The notes beneath the pieces are model-generated. The model was not told where the DNA came from, ran no database searches, and saw only the letters and a program-made list of their open reading frames with translations. Positions 24,676 through 34,834 of a stretch of DNA of 64,000 bases are shown here, piece after piece. Source of the stretch: Pseudoxanthomonas yeongjuensis. Its GTDB lineage: Bacteria > Pseudomonadota > Gammaproteobacteria > Xanthomonadales > Xanthomonadaceae. Location of the stretch: NCBI RefSeq assembly GCF_010093345.1, contig NZ_PDWT01000001.1, positions 1,364,001 to 1,428,000 of the forward strand, in the 5' to 3' direction. The stretch's first letter is position 1; the number at the start of each line of letters is the position of its first letter. A program made the translations under genes and the position numbers.

Positions 24676-26646
24676 TCAAACCGACGTGGGCGACTTTTGC
24701 TGCTTGGCACCGCTCCGATACAACAGCCAGCCCACTACCGCCAGCACCACCAGGCCGATCCACTGGCTGAAGTGCCAAGCCTCGGGCAATGCCAATACAT
24801 CGGCGCTACCGGACACCACGATCGGCACCGCGATGGCGATGCCCATCAGCGCCTCGCCGGTGATCAGGCCTGCGGAGAACAAGGTGCCCGGGCGATGGAT
24901 GCGATCCTTCTCTTCTTCGTTGTCGTCGTTGACCTTGTGCTTGCGCTGCACGAAGTGCGAAATCAGGCCGCCGAGGAAGATCGGCACCATCAATTCCAGC
25001 GGCAGGTAGATACCAATGGCGGCAGCCAGCACCGGCACGCGGAATTTCGCACCGCGCGCCTTCAGCCATTCGTCCAAGGCGATGATCGCCGCGCCTATGC
25101 CGGCGCCGATGGCGATCATGCCCCACGGCAATTTGCCGCCGAACATGCCCTTGGCCACCGATGCCATCAGCATGGCCTGCGGCGCGGACAACGGATTGGG
25201 ATGCTCGGCAGTCGGCGCGCCGATGCCATAGGCGGTGGCCAGCAGGTTCAACACCGGCGCCATGATCAATGCGCAGGAGAACGCGCCGATAGCCAGCATC
25301 AGCTGCTGCTTCCACGGCGTGGCCCCGACGATGTAGCCGGCTTTCAGGTCCTGCAGGTTGTCGCCGCCGACCGCGGCCGCGCAGCACACCACCGCACCGA
25401 TCATGATCGCGGCCACCGCCCCGATCGGGGACTCGCGGCCCAGCAGGAACACCAGGATCACCGATGCGAACAGGATCGTGGCGATGGTGATGCCCGACAC
25501 CGGGTTGTTGGAGGAGCCGACCAGGCCGGCGAGGTACGCCGACACCGACACGAACAGGAAACCGGCGACGATCATGATGACGGTCATCAGGATGCCGATC
25601 GCCCAAGGGCTGGTGACGGACGCATCGGAGGAGACGATCGCGTGATACAGGACTGCCAGCGGCAACACGAACACCACCAGCGCGATCAGCATCCACTTCA
25701 TCGGCAGGTCGCGGTCGGTTTCGGCGACCACTTCGCCCTTGTTCTTGCGTGCCGCGGCGAAACCGCTGCGGATGCCGGAAATCAGCGACTTGCGCAGCGA
25801 GAACAGAGTCCATACGCCGCCGATCAGCATGGCGCCGACGCCCAGGTAACGGATCTTCGCCGACCAGATCGCGAACGCCGTATCCGACGCTCCTGCGCCG
25901 GCCACCTGCGCGGCGAGCGCCGGATCGTTGCCCATGAAGAAAGCGTTGTAGATCGGAATCGCGATATGCCAGGACAGCACCGCGCCCGACAAGACGACGA
26001 TACCGATGTTCAGGCCGACGATATAACCCACGCCCAGCAGTGCAGGCGAAAGATTGGTGCCCAGGTAGGCCAGGCCCTTGCCGTTGGCGAAGAATCCCGC
26101 TTGCGCCCAGCTGTCCGGGATCATCTTCAAGCCACTGGCCGCAGCCAGTTTCAGCAGCGCGCCGATACCCGCCGACATGGCCAGGATCTTCAGGCCGGGA
26201 CCGGGATTCTCGCCCGCCTTCAGCACTTCGGCCGCAGCCTTGCCTTCCGGGAACGGCAACGGCTCTTCCACGATCATCGTGCGCCGCAACGGCACCGAAA
26301 ACAGCACGCCGAGCAAACCGCCGAGACCGGCGATAGCCAGCACCCAGGAATAACGGAAGTCCTGCCAGTAACCGAGGATGATCAGCGCGGGGATGGTGAA
26401 GATCACGCCGGCGGCGATCGAGGAACCGGCCGAGGCTCCGGTCTGCACGATATTGTTTTCCAGGATGGTGCCGCCGCCCAGCAGGCGCAGCACGCCCATC
26501 GACACCACCGCCGCCGGGATCGCCGTGGCGATGGTCAGGCCCGCGAACAGTCCCAGATAGGCGTTGGCCGCCGACAGGATCATCGCCAGGATGATCGCCA
26601 GCACTACGGCGCGGAGGGTGAGTTGCGGCGTCTTTTCGCTGTTCAT
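24676..26646 (-). CDS. OPT-family oligopeptide transporter
   Basis: Inner-membrane transporter of 656 aa with roughly 15 membrane segments. It starts MNSEKTPQLTLRAVVLAIIL, continues with the Gly/Ala-rich first core (SAANAYLGLFAGLTIATAIPAA) and GGGTILENNIVQT, and has the family motif ENNIVQTGASAGSSIA. A cytoplasmic stretch (RKNKGEVVAETDRDLPM) lies mid-protein and an acidic/basic loop (KVNDDNEEEKDR) near the end. The ATG at 26646 is chosen; the open frame extends 800 nt further upstream but runs antisense through the POT gene. Divergent from the POT transporter by 117 bp. Peptide substrate is assumed from family and neighbours; some OPT members carry metal chelates. Confidence 0.92.
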   Translation of the reverse strand: MNSEKTPQLTLRAVVLAIILAMILSAANAYLGLFAGLTIATAIPAAVVSMGVLRLLGGGTILENNIVQTGASAGSSIAAGVIFTIPALIILGYWQDFRYSWVLAIAGLGGLLGVLFSVPLRRTMIVEEPLPFPEGKAAAEVLKAGENPGPGLKILAMSAGIGALLKLAAASGLKMIPDSWAQAGFFANGKGLAYLGTNLSPALLGVGYIVGLNIGIVVLSGAVLSWHIAIPIYNAFFMGNDPALAAQVAGAGASDTAFAIWSAKIRYLGVGAMLIGGVWTLFSLRKSLISGIRSGFAAARKNKGEVVAETDRDLPMKWMLIALVVFVLPLAVLYHAIVSSDASVTSPWAIGILMTVIMIVAGFLFVSVSAYLAGLVGSSNNPVSGITIATILFASVILVFLLGRESPIGAVAAIMIGAVVCCAAAVGGDNLQDLKAGYIVGATPWKQQLMLAIGAFSCALIMAPVLNLLATAYGIGAPTAEHPNPLSAPQAMLMASVAKGMFGGKLPWGMIAIGAGIGAAIIALDEWLKARGAKFRVPVLAAAIGIYLPLELMVPIFLGGLISHFVQRKHKVNDDNEEEKDRIHRPGTLFSAGLITGEALMGIAIAVPIVVSGSADVLALPEAWHFSQWIGLVVLAVVGWLLYRSGAKQQKSPTSV

Positions 26647-26763
26647 GCGGAACCTTGGATCCCCGGGAAGCCGACAACCTATAAGGAAGCTCCGGGCAAG
26701 TCCAGCACTGGGGAGCCGCGTTCCGCCGCCGCTATACTCCCGCTTTCCACGCAGGATCCGCCC

Positions 26764-28578
26764 TTGTCCGCTTCCCTCCAGTCGGTGATTCCCGCCCGCG
26801 AGGACTTCCTCGGCCATCCCAAGGGCGTCTATGTCTGCTTCTTCACCGAGATGTGGGAACGCTTCTCCTTCTATGGGATGAAGGCGCTGCTGCTGCTGTA
26901 TCTGACCAAGTACCACCTGTTCGGCGACAAGGCCGGGCTGGACCTGCTCGGTGCCTATGGCGGCCTGGTGTACTGCATCCCGGTGATCGGCGGCCTGCTC
27001 GCCGACCGTTGGCTGGGCATGCGCAAGGCGGTGGTGTTCGGCGGCCTGCTGCTGGTGCTCGGCCACGCCGGCATGGCCTTCGAGGGCAATGCGGCGGTGA
27101 ACGTCGGCGGCATCGTCACCCGCGACGAGGGCTCGCTGCGCTACACCTACCTGTCGCTGGCGCTGATCATCATGGGCGTGGGTTTCCTCAAGCCCAACAT
27201 CTCCACCATCGTCGGCAAGTTGTACGAAGAGAACGACCCGCGCCGCGATTCCGGATTCTCGCTGTTCTACGCCGGCATCAACCTCGGCGCGCTGTTCGCC
27301 TCGCTGGTCTGCGGCTACCTGGGCGAGACGCTGGGCTGGAAATACGGTTTCGGCGCGGCCGGCATCGGCATGCTGCTTGGTTTGGTGCTGTTCCTGTGGG
27401 GCCAGAAATACCTGCACGGCCACGCCGAGCCACGCGAACCGGCCTTGCTGCACGAATGCGTGCTCGGCCTGCCGCGCGAATGGCTGATCTACTGCGGCGC
27501 GATCGCCGGCGTGCTGCCGATCGCCTGGCTGATGTGGGCCGCCGGCAATGGCGCCTTCGCCCTGGGCGGCGAGGTGTCGTTGGCATTGATGCTGATGCTG
27601 GTGGTGCTGGTCATCGTGCTGGTCTGGTTCACCTGGTTCATCCTGACCCAGTGCACTCCCGTGCAGCGCCAGCAGATGCTCGCGTTGATGGCGATGATCT
27701 TCATGTGCCTGGTGTTCTTCACCCTGTATGAGCAGACCTATGGTTCCTGGGTGACCTTCACCGATCGCCTGTTGACCAAGGACATCGTGCCCTCGCTGGT
27801 CAGGCCGGTCGAACAGTTCGCCTGGACCACGGACTGGACGACCAACTTCTTCCTGTTCGTGAAGACCGCGCCGTGGTCGACCTACTCGCTGCTGCTCGCG
27901 CCGCTTTCCTTCATGCTCGCGGCGCGGTTGTCGGATCGTCGCCCCGAATCGACCGCGCCGCGCCTGCTGTTCATAGCGGTCACCCTGGTGATGCTGGCCT
28001 GCCTGGCCCGCGACTGCATCGTGCTGCCGCAGACCGCCGGCTCGCTGACCTACCTGGGCGCGTTCTTCCTGGTGGTGCTGGCGCCGGTATTCGCGGCGTT
28101 GTGGGCCTACCTGGGCCGCAGCGGACGCGATCCCTCCAAGCCGTTCAAGTCCGCGCTGGGACTGATTTTCGCCGGCCTATCCTTCATTCCGCTGGCCTAC
28201 GCGGCACAGCAGGTCGGTGCCAGCGGGCAGATGGCCAGCGTGTGGTGGCTGGTGCTGGCCTATCTGGTGCTGGAAATCGGCGAGATGTGCCTGGCCCCGG
28301 TCGGCCTTTCCGCGGTCACCCAGCTGTCGCTGCCGCGCGTGGTCAGCCTGATGATGGGCACCTGGTTCCTGGCCACCGCGTTCTCGGAAACGCTGGCCGC
28401 GTTGTTCGGCAAACTGGCTGCGATCGAAGTGCCGGAAGGCGAAGCCATGAACATCGCCGAGGCCGCCGGCAAATACGCGGAACTTTTCTGGCTGATGACC
28501 TGGATCGGACTGGGTTGCGCCGTGCTCGCCTTCATCGTCGCGCCGCTGCTGAAGCGGATGATGCACGGGGTCAGGTGA
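26764..28578 (+). CDS. POT/PTR-family proton-coupled peptide transporter
   Basis: Major-facilitator peptide symporter of 604 aa. The proton-coupling motif ExxERFxFYG is seen in FFTEMWERFSFYGMKALLLL, and the PTR2 signature in GGLLADRWLGMRKAVVFGG. Cytoplasmic HGHAEPREPALL separates halves, and more helices than usual (about 14) are present as in other long bacterial POTs. Translation starts at TTG 26764 with AGGA 7 nt upstream; there is no ATG in the right place, and an in-frame reading that continues 2 kb upstream is antisense to the OPT gene. GTG 26785 is a weaker alternative. It diverges from the OPT gene. Confidence 0.92.
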   Translation: MSASLQSVIPAREDFLGHPKGVYVCFFTEMWERFSFYGMKALLLLYLTKYHLFGDKAGLDLLGAYGGLVYCIPVIGGLLADRWLGMRKAVVFGGLLLVLGHAGMAFEGNAAVNVGGIVTRDEGSLRYTYLSLALIIMGVGFLKPNISTIVGKLYEENDPRRDSGFSLFYAGINLGALFASLVCGYLGETLGWKYGFGAAGIGMLLGLVLFLWGQKYLHGHAEPREPALLHECVLGLPREWLIYCGAIAGVLPIAWLMWAAGNGAFALGGEVSLALMLMLVVLVIVLVWFTWFILTQCTPVQRQQMLALMAMIFMCLVFFTLYEQTYGSWVTFTDRLLTKDIVPSLVRPVEQFAWTTDWTTNFFLFVKTAPWSTYSLLLAPLSFMLAARLSDRRPESTAPRLLFIAVTLVMLACLARDCIVLPQTAGSLTYLGAFFLVVLAPVFAALWAYLGRSGRDPSKPFKSALGLIFAGLSFIPLAYAAQQVGASGQMASVWWLVLAYLVLEIGEMCLAPVGLSAVTQLSLPRVVSLMMGTWFLATAFSETLAALFGKLAAIEVPEGEAMNIAEAAGKYAELFWLMTWIGLGCAVLAFIVAPLLKRMMHGVR

Positions 28579-28585
28579 GCTGGCA

Positions 28586-28613
28586 CGATGCCGGTGACCG
28601 ATCACCGGCATCG
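28586..28613. terminator. 12-bp stem-loop between convergent genes
   Basis: CGATGCCGGTGA and TCACCGGCATCG pair perfectly around a CCGA loop, 8 nt after the POT stop and 30 nt beyond the S9 peptidase stop on the other strand. No T-tract follows, so efficiency as an intrinsic terminator is uncertain. Confidence 0.55.
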
Positions 28614-28643
28614 CAAGGGAATCAGTTTCCCCCGTGCCCGCGC

Positions 28644-30608
28644 CTATTGCCCTGCCGTGGCAGTACCGATGTTGCGATCCAGGAACTTCAGCAGTTTCGT
28701 GTAAAACTCCCGTTGGTGCTCCACGGTGTAAAAGCCATGGCCCTCGGTGCGGAAGTACAGCGTTTCCACCGGCACGCCCGCTTTCTTCAGCGCGACCTCC
28801 ATCTTCTTGCTGTGGTCTATGGGTGCGATTTCATCTTCGCCACCCGCTGCCAGGAACACCGGCACCTTGATGCGGTCTGCGATGCGGTTCGGCGACAGCT
28901 GCTCCAAATCCGCGCCATTGCCGATCCACTCCGAAGTGAACTTCTTGCTGCGCCTGCTCTCACGGCTTTCCTGGGCACCCAGTGTCACCAGGTCATATAC
29001 TCCGACATATCCTGCCGCGCAGCGATACAAGGTCGGCTCCTTGGCCACGCCCATCAAGGATGCGTACGCCCCATAACTCGCTCCATAAAGACAGATGCGA
29101 TTGGGGTCGGCAATACCCTGCTCTATCGCCCAACGCGTGGAGTCGGTCAGGTCATCTTGCATGGTGCCACCCCATTGCATCGCGCCCGACTGCATGAAGC
29201 TGCGTCCATAGTTGCCCGAACCCCGGTAATTGACTTGCAGCACCGCATATCCGGCGGCGGCAAGGATCTGTGGGTCGGTATCGAACCCCCATACGTCATA
29301 AATGGAGAACGGGCCGCCATGCGGATAGACGATCAAGGGCAGGTTTCGTTCGTCCTTGCCTTGCGGCAGAGTGAGGTATCCACGCATGACGAGACCATCA
29401 CGCGCCTTGATCTCGACAGGCTTCATCGGCGCCATCTTCAGCGGATCGACCCAACTCCGCCTTCCCAGCAAATAGGCTGCCTTTTTGGTCTCTGTATCGA
29501 AAAGATAGAAACTACCCGGATCGCGATCGGAATAGGTACTCACCAATAGCATCTTCACATCATCGGTGGCCGAGGTCACCACCACCGCGTCATCGGGGAA
29601 TGCGGCCTCCAACATCCGATATATGCGCGCCTCGGGGCCCTTGGAATCGAAGAACCTGGTCTGCGGATGCCCATCCATGTACATGACACCAGCCGGCGTG
29701 CGCGGAATGCCGAATTCGCTGATGATGGCGGCAGGATCCGAAAACTTGTCGCGCAGCAACTCCTTGCGCTCGCCGCTGACTGTGTCGTAAGCAACAATTG
29801 AATCCGGCCCGCTTTCATGTTCGACCTGCAGATAGGCGATGCGGTTATCACTTGAGAAACCGACTGGCGATTCGACACGCTTGCTTACGTACTCGTTGTT
29901 GATCTGCTTCCATTCCGAATCGTCTGTGTCGCGGTAATAGAGCTTGCTTATGTTGTCGAATTCGGCCCCAAGCGCGAACCGAACCACGCCCTTGTTGTCG
30001 ATCTGGAACGAGGCGCCCTTGATCGGCGAGCGCGCCACGACTGTCCTGCGCCCGGTATAGACATCCAGGCGGTCCGCGCGATACCACGATTCTTCCTCGC
30101 TGTAGGGCGTAACCGTCACGATGACATTGCGGTCATCGCCTGGAATAGCGGCCACGCCGATGGCCGCCACGTTGTTCTCACTGCGCCCCGACGAAACGTG
30201 CGTGCCTGCCTTCATGCCACCGCCCGCGCGATAGCCAACCAGGAACTCCGGACCCCTGTCGTCGAAATCCATTCCCAGTAATTCGCCGGTGGCCTGCGGC
30301 TGGTCAAGCATCCCGAACTTCTGCGCTACGGAGATCAGCAGGCGTTGCTTGTTGACCCAGAAGAAACTATCGACATGGTTGTTCTTGCCCAGCGTGAATG
30401 AACTCATCACCTTCGAATCCGAGCGGCGCAGGACGGCCAGGCCGGTGCGGTCCTCGAGCGGCACGGTAGCTGCCAGGTACTGGCCATCCGGCGATATCTT
30501 GATGTCGTTGAATTCGTTCTTCTTTATGTACGCGTCCAAATCTACCTGCGCGCGGACAGGCATCGCCACCGCCAGGGCAATGACAGCCACAAGCACTGCA
30601 CTCTTCAT
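28644..30608 (-). CDS. S9-family prolyl oligopeptidase-like peptidase (second copy)
   Basis: Exported peptidase of 654 aa. Signal peptide MKSAVLVAVIALAVAMPVRA with a strong ribosome site AGGGGGA before the ATG at 30608. The N-terminal propeller begins VDLDAYIKKNEFNDIKISPD. The catalytic domain has Ser511 in GASYGAYASL, Asp592 in AGGEDEIAP and His624 in RTEGHGFYT. It lacks close identity with the S9 peptidase at 22397, so it is an old paralogue, not a recent copy. Its base composition looks somewhat less GC-rich than its neighbours, which may hint at separate acquisition. The longer reading from 30827 passes through non-coding DNA. Confidence 0.92.
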   Translation of the reverse strand: MKSAVLVAVIALAVAMPVRAQVDLDAYIKKNEFNDIKISPDGQYLAATVPLEDRTGLAVLRRSDSKVMSSFTLGKNNHVDSFFWVNKQRLLISVAQKFGMLDQPQATGELLGMDFDDRGPEFLVGYRAGGGMKAGTHVSSGRSENNVAAIGVAAIPGDDRNVIVTVTPYSEEESWYRADRLDVYTGRRTVVARSPIKGASFQIDNKGVVRFALGAEFDNISKLYYRDTDDSEWKQINNEYVSKRVESPVGFSSDNRIAYLQVEHESGPDSIVAYDTVSGERKELLRDKFSDPAAIISEFGIPRTPAGVMYMDGHPQTRFFDSKGPEARIYRMLEAAFPDDAVVVTSATDDVKMLLVSTYSDRDPGSFYLFDTETKKAAYLLGRRSWVDPLKMAPMKPVEIKARDGLVMRGYLTLPQGKDERNLPLIVYPHGGPFSIYDVWGFDTDPQILAAAGYAVLQVNYRGSGNYGRSFMQSGAMQWGGTMQDDLTDSTRWAIEQGIADPNRICLYGASYGAYASLMGVAKEPTLYRCAAGYVGVYDLVTLGAQESRESRRSKKFTSEWIGNGADLEQLSPNRIADRIKVPVFLAAGGEDEIAPIDHSKKMEVALKKAGVPVETLYFRTEGHGFYTVEHQREFYTKLLKFLDRNIGTATAGQ

Positions 30609-30762
30609 TCGTTTTCCCCCTGAATGCGAATCCACCGAGACCCCGATGGCTGTCCGTTCAAAGCCCCTGCGTCGGGATGATGTTACCCAAACCGGGGAGG
30701 CGGCGGCAGATAGGCACTCGTTTCCCCTAGCAAGAGCGCGATCCCACCCATCAACGTCAACC

Positions 30763-31665
30763 TCAGGCGCCCCCAGCCAACCGATCGAGGACATCCTCCA
30801 GGCCCTGCTGCCAATCAGGCAGGGCAATACCGAATGATTGTCGCAACGCCGTGGTATCGAGCCTTGAATAGCTAGGACGTTTCGCGGGAGTTGGATAGTC
30901 AGCCGTGGTGATGGGCACTAGCCTCGGCCTCCAGGCCAGCAGACCACGCCGATGCGCGCCTTCAAAAATAGCTGTCGCGAAACCATGCCAACTGGCCTGG
31001 CCTTCCGCGGTCAGGTGGAAGGTGCCGGTAGCCAGGGCCGAACGAGTCATGATCTGGGCGGTGACGTCGGCGATCAGTGCCGCCGGCGTCGGCGTTCCGA
31101 CCTGATCGGCGACCACGCGCAGCTCCTCGCGCTCCGCACCCAAGCGCAGCATGGTCCGCAGGAAATTGTGGCCGTGCGAGGCATAAACCCAGGCGGTACG
31201 GAAGATCAGGTGCGCAGCATCCGCGGTACGGATGGCCTCCTCGCCCGCAAGCTTGCTCGCGCCATAAACGCCCAAAGGAGACGTGGCATCATCCTCGCGA
31301 TACGGCCGACTACCGTCGCCCGGGAATACGTAATCAGTGGAGTAATGCACCAGTTTCGCGCCACGTCGCGCGCACGCAACCGCCAGCACGCCGGGCGATT
31401 CCGCATTGACGCGGAATGCCGCATCGACCTCGCTCTCTGCGCGATCCACTGCGGTATAGGCCGCGGCGTTGACCACCCAATCCGGAGCGATGCGTTCGAC
31501 CAATCCGCCCAACGAGTCGGGTTCGTCCAGATCGGCGGTTTCACAGGGGCTGCCCTCTTCGAGGTGCCCGCTGCGGGTGGTAGCGATTATTTCGCCGAGC
31601 GGAGCGAGACTACGCCTGAGCTCACGGCCGACCTGCCCATTCGCGCCCAGCAGCAGGATTCTCAT
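30763..31665 (-). CDS. rfbD: dTDP-4-dehydrorhamnose reductase
   Basis: Last enzyme of dTDP-L-rhamnose synthesis: NAD(P)H reduction of dTDP-4-dehydro-L-rhamnose. The 300-aa protein starts [20 protein letters not shown] with the dinucleotide-binding GxxGxxG and has the SDR Tyr-Lys pair in PLGVYGASKLAGEE and HYSTDYVFPG. It is the last gene of rfbBACD; its ATG overlaps the rfbC stop (ATGA). The product feeds O-antigen or exopolysaccharide. Confidence 0.95.
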   Translation of the reverse strand: MRILLLGANGQVGRELRRSLAPLGEIIATTRSGHLEEGSPCETADLDEPDSLGGLVERIAPDWVVNAAAYTAVDRAESEVDAAFRVNAESPGVLAVACARRGAKLVHYSTDYVFPGDGSRPYREDDATSPLGVYGASKLAGEEAIRTADAAHLIFRTAWVYASHGHNFLRTMLRLGAEREELRVVADQVGTPTPAALIADVTAQIMTRSALATGTFHLTAEGQASWHGFATAIFEGAHRRGLLAWRPRLVPITTADYPTPAKRPSYSRLDTTALRQSFGIALPDWQQGLEDVLDRLAGGA

Positions 31666-32219
31666 GCGGTGTAGACGGGCAAACGATCCGCAGCCACATC
31701 GCCCAGGAAGGGAGCCTTGGCGTCCTTGTCGGAAAGCAGGGGCTCGCCGACCGGCCAGTCGATGCCGATGGCCGCATCGTTCCAGCGCACGCCGGCATCG
31801 GCAGCCTTGTCGTACTGGGCCGTGCACAGGTAGCTGAAGATGGCGCGGTCGGACAGCACCGCGAAACCATGTGCGAAGCCTTCCGGTATCCAGAACTGGC
31901 GCTTGTTCTCCGCGCTCAACACCACCGCAGCCCAGCGGCCGAAGTGCGGCGAGTCGCGGCGGATATCCACCGCCACGTCGTAGACCTCGCCTTCCAGCAC
32001 GCTGACCAGCTTGCCCTGCGGATTCGGCCATTGGTAGTGCAGGCCACGCAGCACGCCGCGCGCCGAAGAGGAGACATTGCTCTGCACGAACTTCGTCGGC
32101 AGTCCATGTTCGCCGTAGCGATCGGCATTCCAGGTCTCGAAGAAGAAGCCGCGATCGTCGCCGAATACCGCCGGCTCGATGACCATGCAGCCCGGCAGAG
32201 CGGTTTCGATCACCTTCAC
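31662..32219 (-). CDS. rfbC: dTDP-4-dehydrorhamnose 3,5-epimerase
   Basis: Cupin-fold epimerase of 185 aa converting dTDP-4-dehydro-6-deoxy-D-glucose to the L-rhamno form. Family motifs: [31 protein letters not shown] with the catalytic His, and [14 protein letters not shown]. It starts with GTG at 32219, sharing four bases (GTGA) with the rfbA stop, and ends in a four-base overlap with rfbD. Tight coupling of A, C and D is expected. Confidence 0.95.
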   Translation of the reverse strand: MKVIETALPGCMVIEPAVFGDDRGFFFETWNADRYGEHGLPTKFVQSNVSSSARGVLRGLHYQWPNPQGKLVSVLEGEVYDVAVDIRRDSPHFGRWAAVVLSAENKRQFWIPEGFAHGFAVLSDRAIFSYLCTAQYDKAADAGVRWNDAAIGIDWPVGEPLLSDKDAKAPFLGDVAADRLPVYTA

Positions 32220-33103
32220 CGGACCACTCCGCGCGCCGCGAGCGAAAGCAGGTAATGGCCGTAGCCGTTCTTGGCCAGCGGGGCGGCCAGTTTTTCCAGC
32301 TGCGCCGCGTCGATCCAGCCGTTGCCGAAGGCGATCTCCTCCGGGCAGCAGACCCGCAAGCCCTGGCGGGCCTCGATGGTCTCGATGAAGTTGGAGGCCT
32401 GCAGCAACGACTGGTGGGTGCCGGTATCGAGCCAGGCGAAACCACGGCCCAGCGGCTCCAGGTGCAGCGATCCGTCCTCGAGATAGCAACGGTTGAGGTC
32501 GGTGATCTCCAGCTCCCCGCGCGGCGACGGCTTCAACGAAGCGGCGTAATCGCTTGCGCGTCCATCGTAGAAATACAGGCCGGTGACCGCATGGTTGGAG
32601 CGGGGTTCGGTGGGCTTTTCTTCCAACCCCACCACCCTGCCGCCTTCATCGAACTCGGCAACGCCGTAGCGTTCCGGATCGTTCACCCAGTAACCGAACA
32701 CCGTGGCGCCGTGCTGGCGCGTGTCCGCGCGCTTCAGTGTCTCGGTCAGCCCGTGGCCGTGGAAGATATTGTCGCCAAGCACCAGGCAGCTGGGTTGCCC
32801 CGCGACGAAATCCTTGCCGATCAGGTAGGCCTGCGCCAGGCCGTCCGGACTGGGCTGGGCCGCGTATTCGATGTGCATGCCCCACTGCGAGCCGTCGCCG
32901 AGCAACTGCTTGAACAGCGCCTGTTCGTGCGGCGTGTTGATCACTAGCACTTCGCGGACACCCGCCAGCATCAGCACGCTGAGCGGGTAGTAGATCATCG
33001 GCTTGTCGTACACCGGCAACAGTTGCTTGCTGACGGTCTGGGTGATCGGATACAGGCGCGTGCCGGAGCCTCCGGCCAGGATGATGCCTTTGCGTTGCGT
33101 CAT
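32216..33103 (-). CDS. rfbA: Glucose-1-phosphate thymidylyltransferase
   Basis: First step of dTDP-rhamnose synthesis: dTTP + glucose-1-phosphate to dTDP-glucose. The 295-aa protein has the nucleotidyltransferase signature [11 protein letters not shown] followed by [18 protein letters not shown] and the metal-binding [12 protein letters not shown]. Start ATG 33103 ([12 protein letters not shown]) is chosen because AAGGGA lies 6 nt upstream; ATG 33109 would be almost on top of it. Allosteric inhibition by dTDP-rhamnose is known for the family. Confidence 0.96.
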   Translation of the reverse strand: MTQRKGIILAGGSGTRLYPITQTVSKQLLPVYDKPMIYYPLSVLMLAGVREVLVINTPHEQALFKQLLGDGSQWGMHIEYAAQPSPDGLAQAYLIGKDFVAGQPSCLVLGDNIFHGHGLTETLKRADTRQHGATVFGYWVNDPERYGVAEFDEGGRVVGLEEKPTEPRSNHAVTGLYFYDGRASDYAASLKPSPRGELEITDLNRCYLEDGSLHLEPLGRGFAWLDTGTHQSLLQASNFIETIEARQGLRVCCPEEIAFGNGWIDAAQLEKLAAPLAKNGYGHYLLSLAARGVVR

Positions 33104-33118
33104 GGTCATTCCCTTGTG

Positions 33119-34174
33119 TCAGGCGGCGGTGCCGATTCTTTCCAGGCGATAGCTGCCATCGAGCACACGCTTTACCCAGGCCTGGTTTTCCAGGTACCAG
33201 TCGACCGTCCGCGCGATGCCCTTCTCGAACGTGTACTGCGGTTTCCAGCCCAGCTCGCCCTGCAGCTTGGACGCATCGATCGCGTACCTGCGGTCGTGGC
33301 CGGGGCGGTCGGCCACATAGGTGATCTGGCTTTCGCGCGGTTTGCCGTCTTCGCGCGGGCGTCGCTGGTCGAGCAGCTCGCAGATGGTCCGGACCACCTC
33401 GATATTCTGGCGTTCGGCGTCGCCGCCGACGTTGTAGGTTTCCCCCGGCCGCCCTTTTTCGAGGACGGTGCGGATGGCCGCGCAATGGTCGGTCACGTAA
33501 AGCCAGTCGCGAACATTCTTGCCATCGCCATAGATTGGCAGCGGCTCGCCCGCCAGTGCCCGCGCGATGATCAGCGGAATGAGTTTTTCCGGGAAGTGGT
33601 AAGGACCGTAGTTGTTCGAGCAATTGGTGGTCAGTACCGGCAGGCCGTAGGTGTGATGGAAGGCCCGCACCAGATGGTCTGAAGCGGCCTTGGATGCGGA
33701 ATACGGCGAGTTCGGCGCGAAAGGCGTGCTCTCGGTGAACTTGCCGGTGTCGCCCAGCGAGCCATAGACTTCGTCGGTCGATACATGCAGGAAACGGAAA
33801 CCATCGCGCTTCCCTGCTTCGAGTCCGCGCCAGTAATCGCGTACCGATTCCAGCAAGGCCAGCGTGCCGACGACGTTGGTCTGGATGAAAGCGCCAGGGC
33901 CGTCGATGGATCGGTCGACGTGGCTCTCCGCGGCGAAGTTGACGACCGCATCGGGCTGGTGCTCGGCCAGCAGCCGCGGCACCAAGGCTTGATCACCGAT
34001 GTTGCCGTGGGCGAAGACGTGTCCCGGGTTGCCTTCGAGCGAAGACAAGGTATCCAGGTTGCCGGCATAGGTCAGCGCATCCAGGTTGATTACACGAACG
34101 CCTTTGGCGACAGCTTCCAATACGAAATTGCCGCCTATGAATCCGGCGCCACCAGTTACGAGCCAAGTCGGCAC
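33119..34174 (-). CDS. rfbB: dTDP-glucose 4,6-dehydratase
   Basis: NAD-dependent SDR enzyme of 351 aa, second step of the rhamnose route. Features: [11 protein letters not shown] nucleotide loop, STDEVYG and the catalytic [12 protein letters not shown] with Tyr/Lys, then [14 protein letters not shown]. The start is GTG at 34174 with GGAGG 6 nt upstream; there is no better ATG. First gene of rfbBACD and only 50 bp downstream of ssb, so read-through from ssb is possible. Confidence 0.96.
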   Translation of the reverse strand: MPTWLVTGGAGFIGGNFVLEAVAKGVRVINLDALTYAGNLDTLSSLEGNPGHVFAHGNIGDQALVPRLLAEHQPDAVVNFAAESHVDRSIDGPGAFIQTNVVGTLALLESVRDYWRGLEAGKRDGFRFLHVSTDEVYGSLGDTGKFTESTPFAPNSPYSASKAASDHLVRAFHHTYGLPVLTTNCSNNYGPYHFPEKLIPLIIARALAGEPLPIYGDGKNVRDWLYVTDHCAAIRTVLEKGRPGETYNVGGDAERQNIEVVRTICELLDQRRPREDGKPRESQITYVADRPGHDRRYAIDASKLQGELGWKPQYTFEKGIARTVDWYLENQAWVKRVLDGSYRLERIGTAA

Positions 34175-34224
34175 ATCTGCCTCCAGAAATAAGGTCTTAG
34201 AAAATCGGTTCTCCCGGACGAACC

Positions 34225-34680
34225 TCAGAACGGGATATCGTCGTCCGCGAAGTCGTCCATCGGCGCCTGCTGCGCGGCGGGCTGCTGGCGACGCGGAGCG
34301 GAATCCTGGCGCGGCGCGGTCCGTTGCGGGCGTTCGCCGCCGCCTTCGCTCTTGCCGCCGAGCATCTGCATCTCGTCGGCGATGATGTCGGTCGTATAGT
34401 GCTTCACACCGTCCTTGTCGTAGCTGCCGTATTCGATGCGGCCCTCGATGTAGCACTGCGAACCCTTGCGCAGGTATTCGCCGGCGATCTCGCCGAGCTT
34501 GCCGAACAGCTTGACCCGGTGCCATTCGGTTTTTTCGATCTGCTGGCCGTCCTTGTCCTTGCGCACGCTGGTCGTGGCGACGCTGAGCGTGGTGATGGCC
34601 ATCCCGCCTTGGGTGTATTTGGTTTCCGGGTCGTTGCCCAGGTTGCCTACCAGGATCACTTTATTGACGCCGCGTGCCAT
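34225..34680 (-). CDS. ssb: Single-stranded DNA-binding protein
   Basis: OB-fold SSB of 151 aa that protects ssDNA in replication and repair. Core domain at residues 1-105 ([20 protein letters not shown], then [20 protein letters not shown]), followed by a disordered Gln/Arg/Pro-rich linker and the conserved acidic tip [10 protein letters not shown] that binds partner proteins. Start ATG 34680 fits all SSBs; the longer frame to 34719 is not used. It runs divergent to ispB. Confidence 0.97.
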   Translation of the reverse strand: MARGVNKVILVGNLGNDPETKYTQGGMAITTLSVATTSVRKDKDGQQIEKTEWHRVKLFGKLGEIAGEYLRKGSQCYIEGRIEYGSYDKDGVKHYTTDIIADEMQMLGGKSEGGGERPQRTAPRQDSAPRRQQPAAQQAPMDDFADDDIPF

Positions 34681-34700
34681 GTCTTTTCCCGTCCGGTGAT

Positions 34701-34734
34701 GCCCGCCAATTGCGGGCATGGTCAGTGAAGTATA
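34701..34734 (-). promoter_or_regulatory. Leader hairpin and -10 box upstream of ssb
   Basis: On the minus strand TATACT (34734-34729) lies about 49 nt before the ssb start; no good -35 was found. Between it and the gene, GCCCGC (34701-34706) and GCGGGC (34712-34717) could form a small hairpin in the leader. I see no LexA-type CTG-N10-CAG box. Confidence 0.3.
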
Positions 34735-34802
34735 ACCGGCGGCCCCGCGCTATCCGTAACTTCCGCATCACGGGGTCAGGGTTATCTGATCGTGATAGCC
34801 CT

Positions 34803-34808
34803 TATAAT
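34803..34808 (+). promoter_or_regulatory. -10 hexamer TATAAT upstream of ispB
   Basis: A perfect TATAAT lies 27 nt before the ispB start. The -35 side (34775-34786, GTCAGGGTTATC) is poor. The divergent ssb -10 lies about 70 bp away. Confidence 0.45.
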
Positions 34809-34834
34809 TCAGCCACTTCCCACGCCTATTCCAC

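Noticed and set aside
24697..26763. In-frame N-terminal extension of the POT transporter by about 690 codons
   Set aside because: It is antisense to the OPT gene and low complexity; the ribosome site and PTR motifs place the start at TTG 26764.
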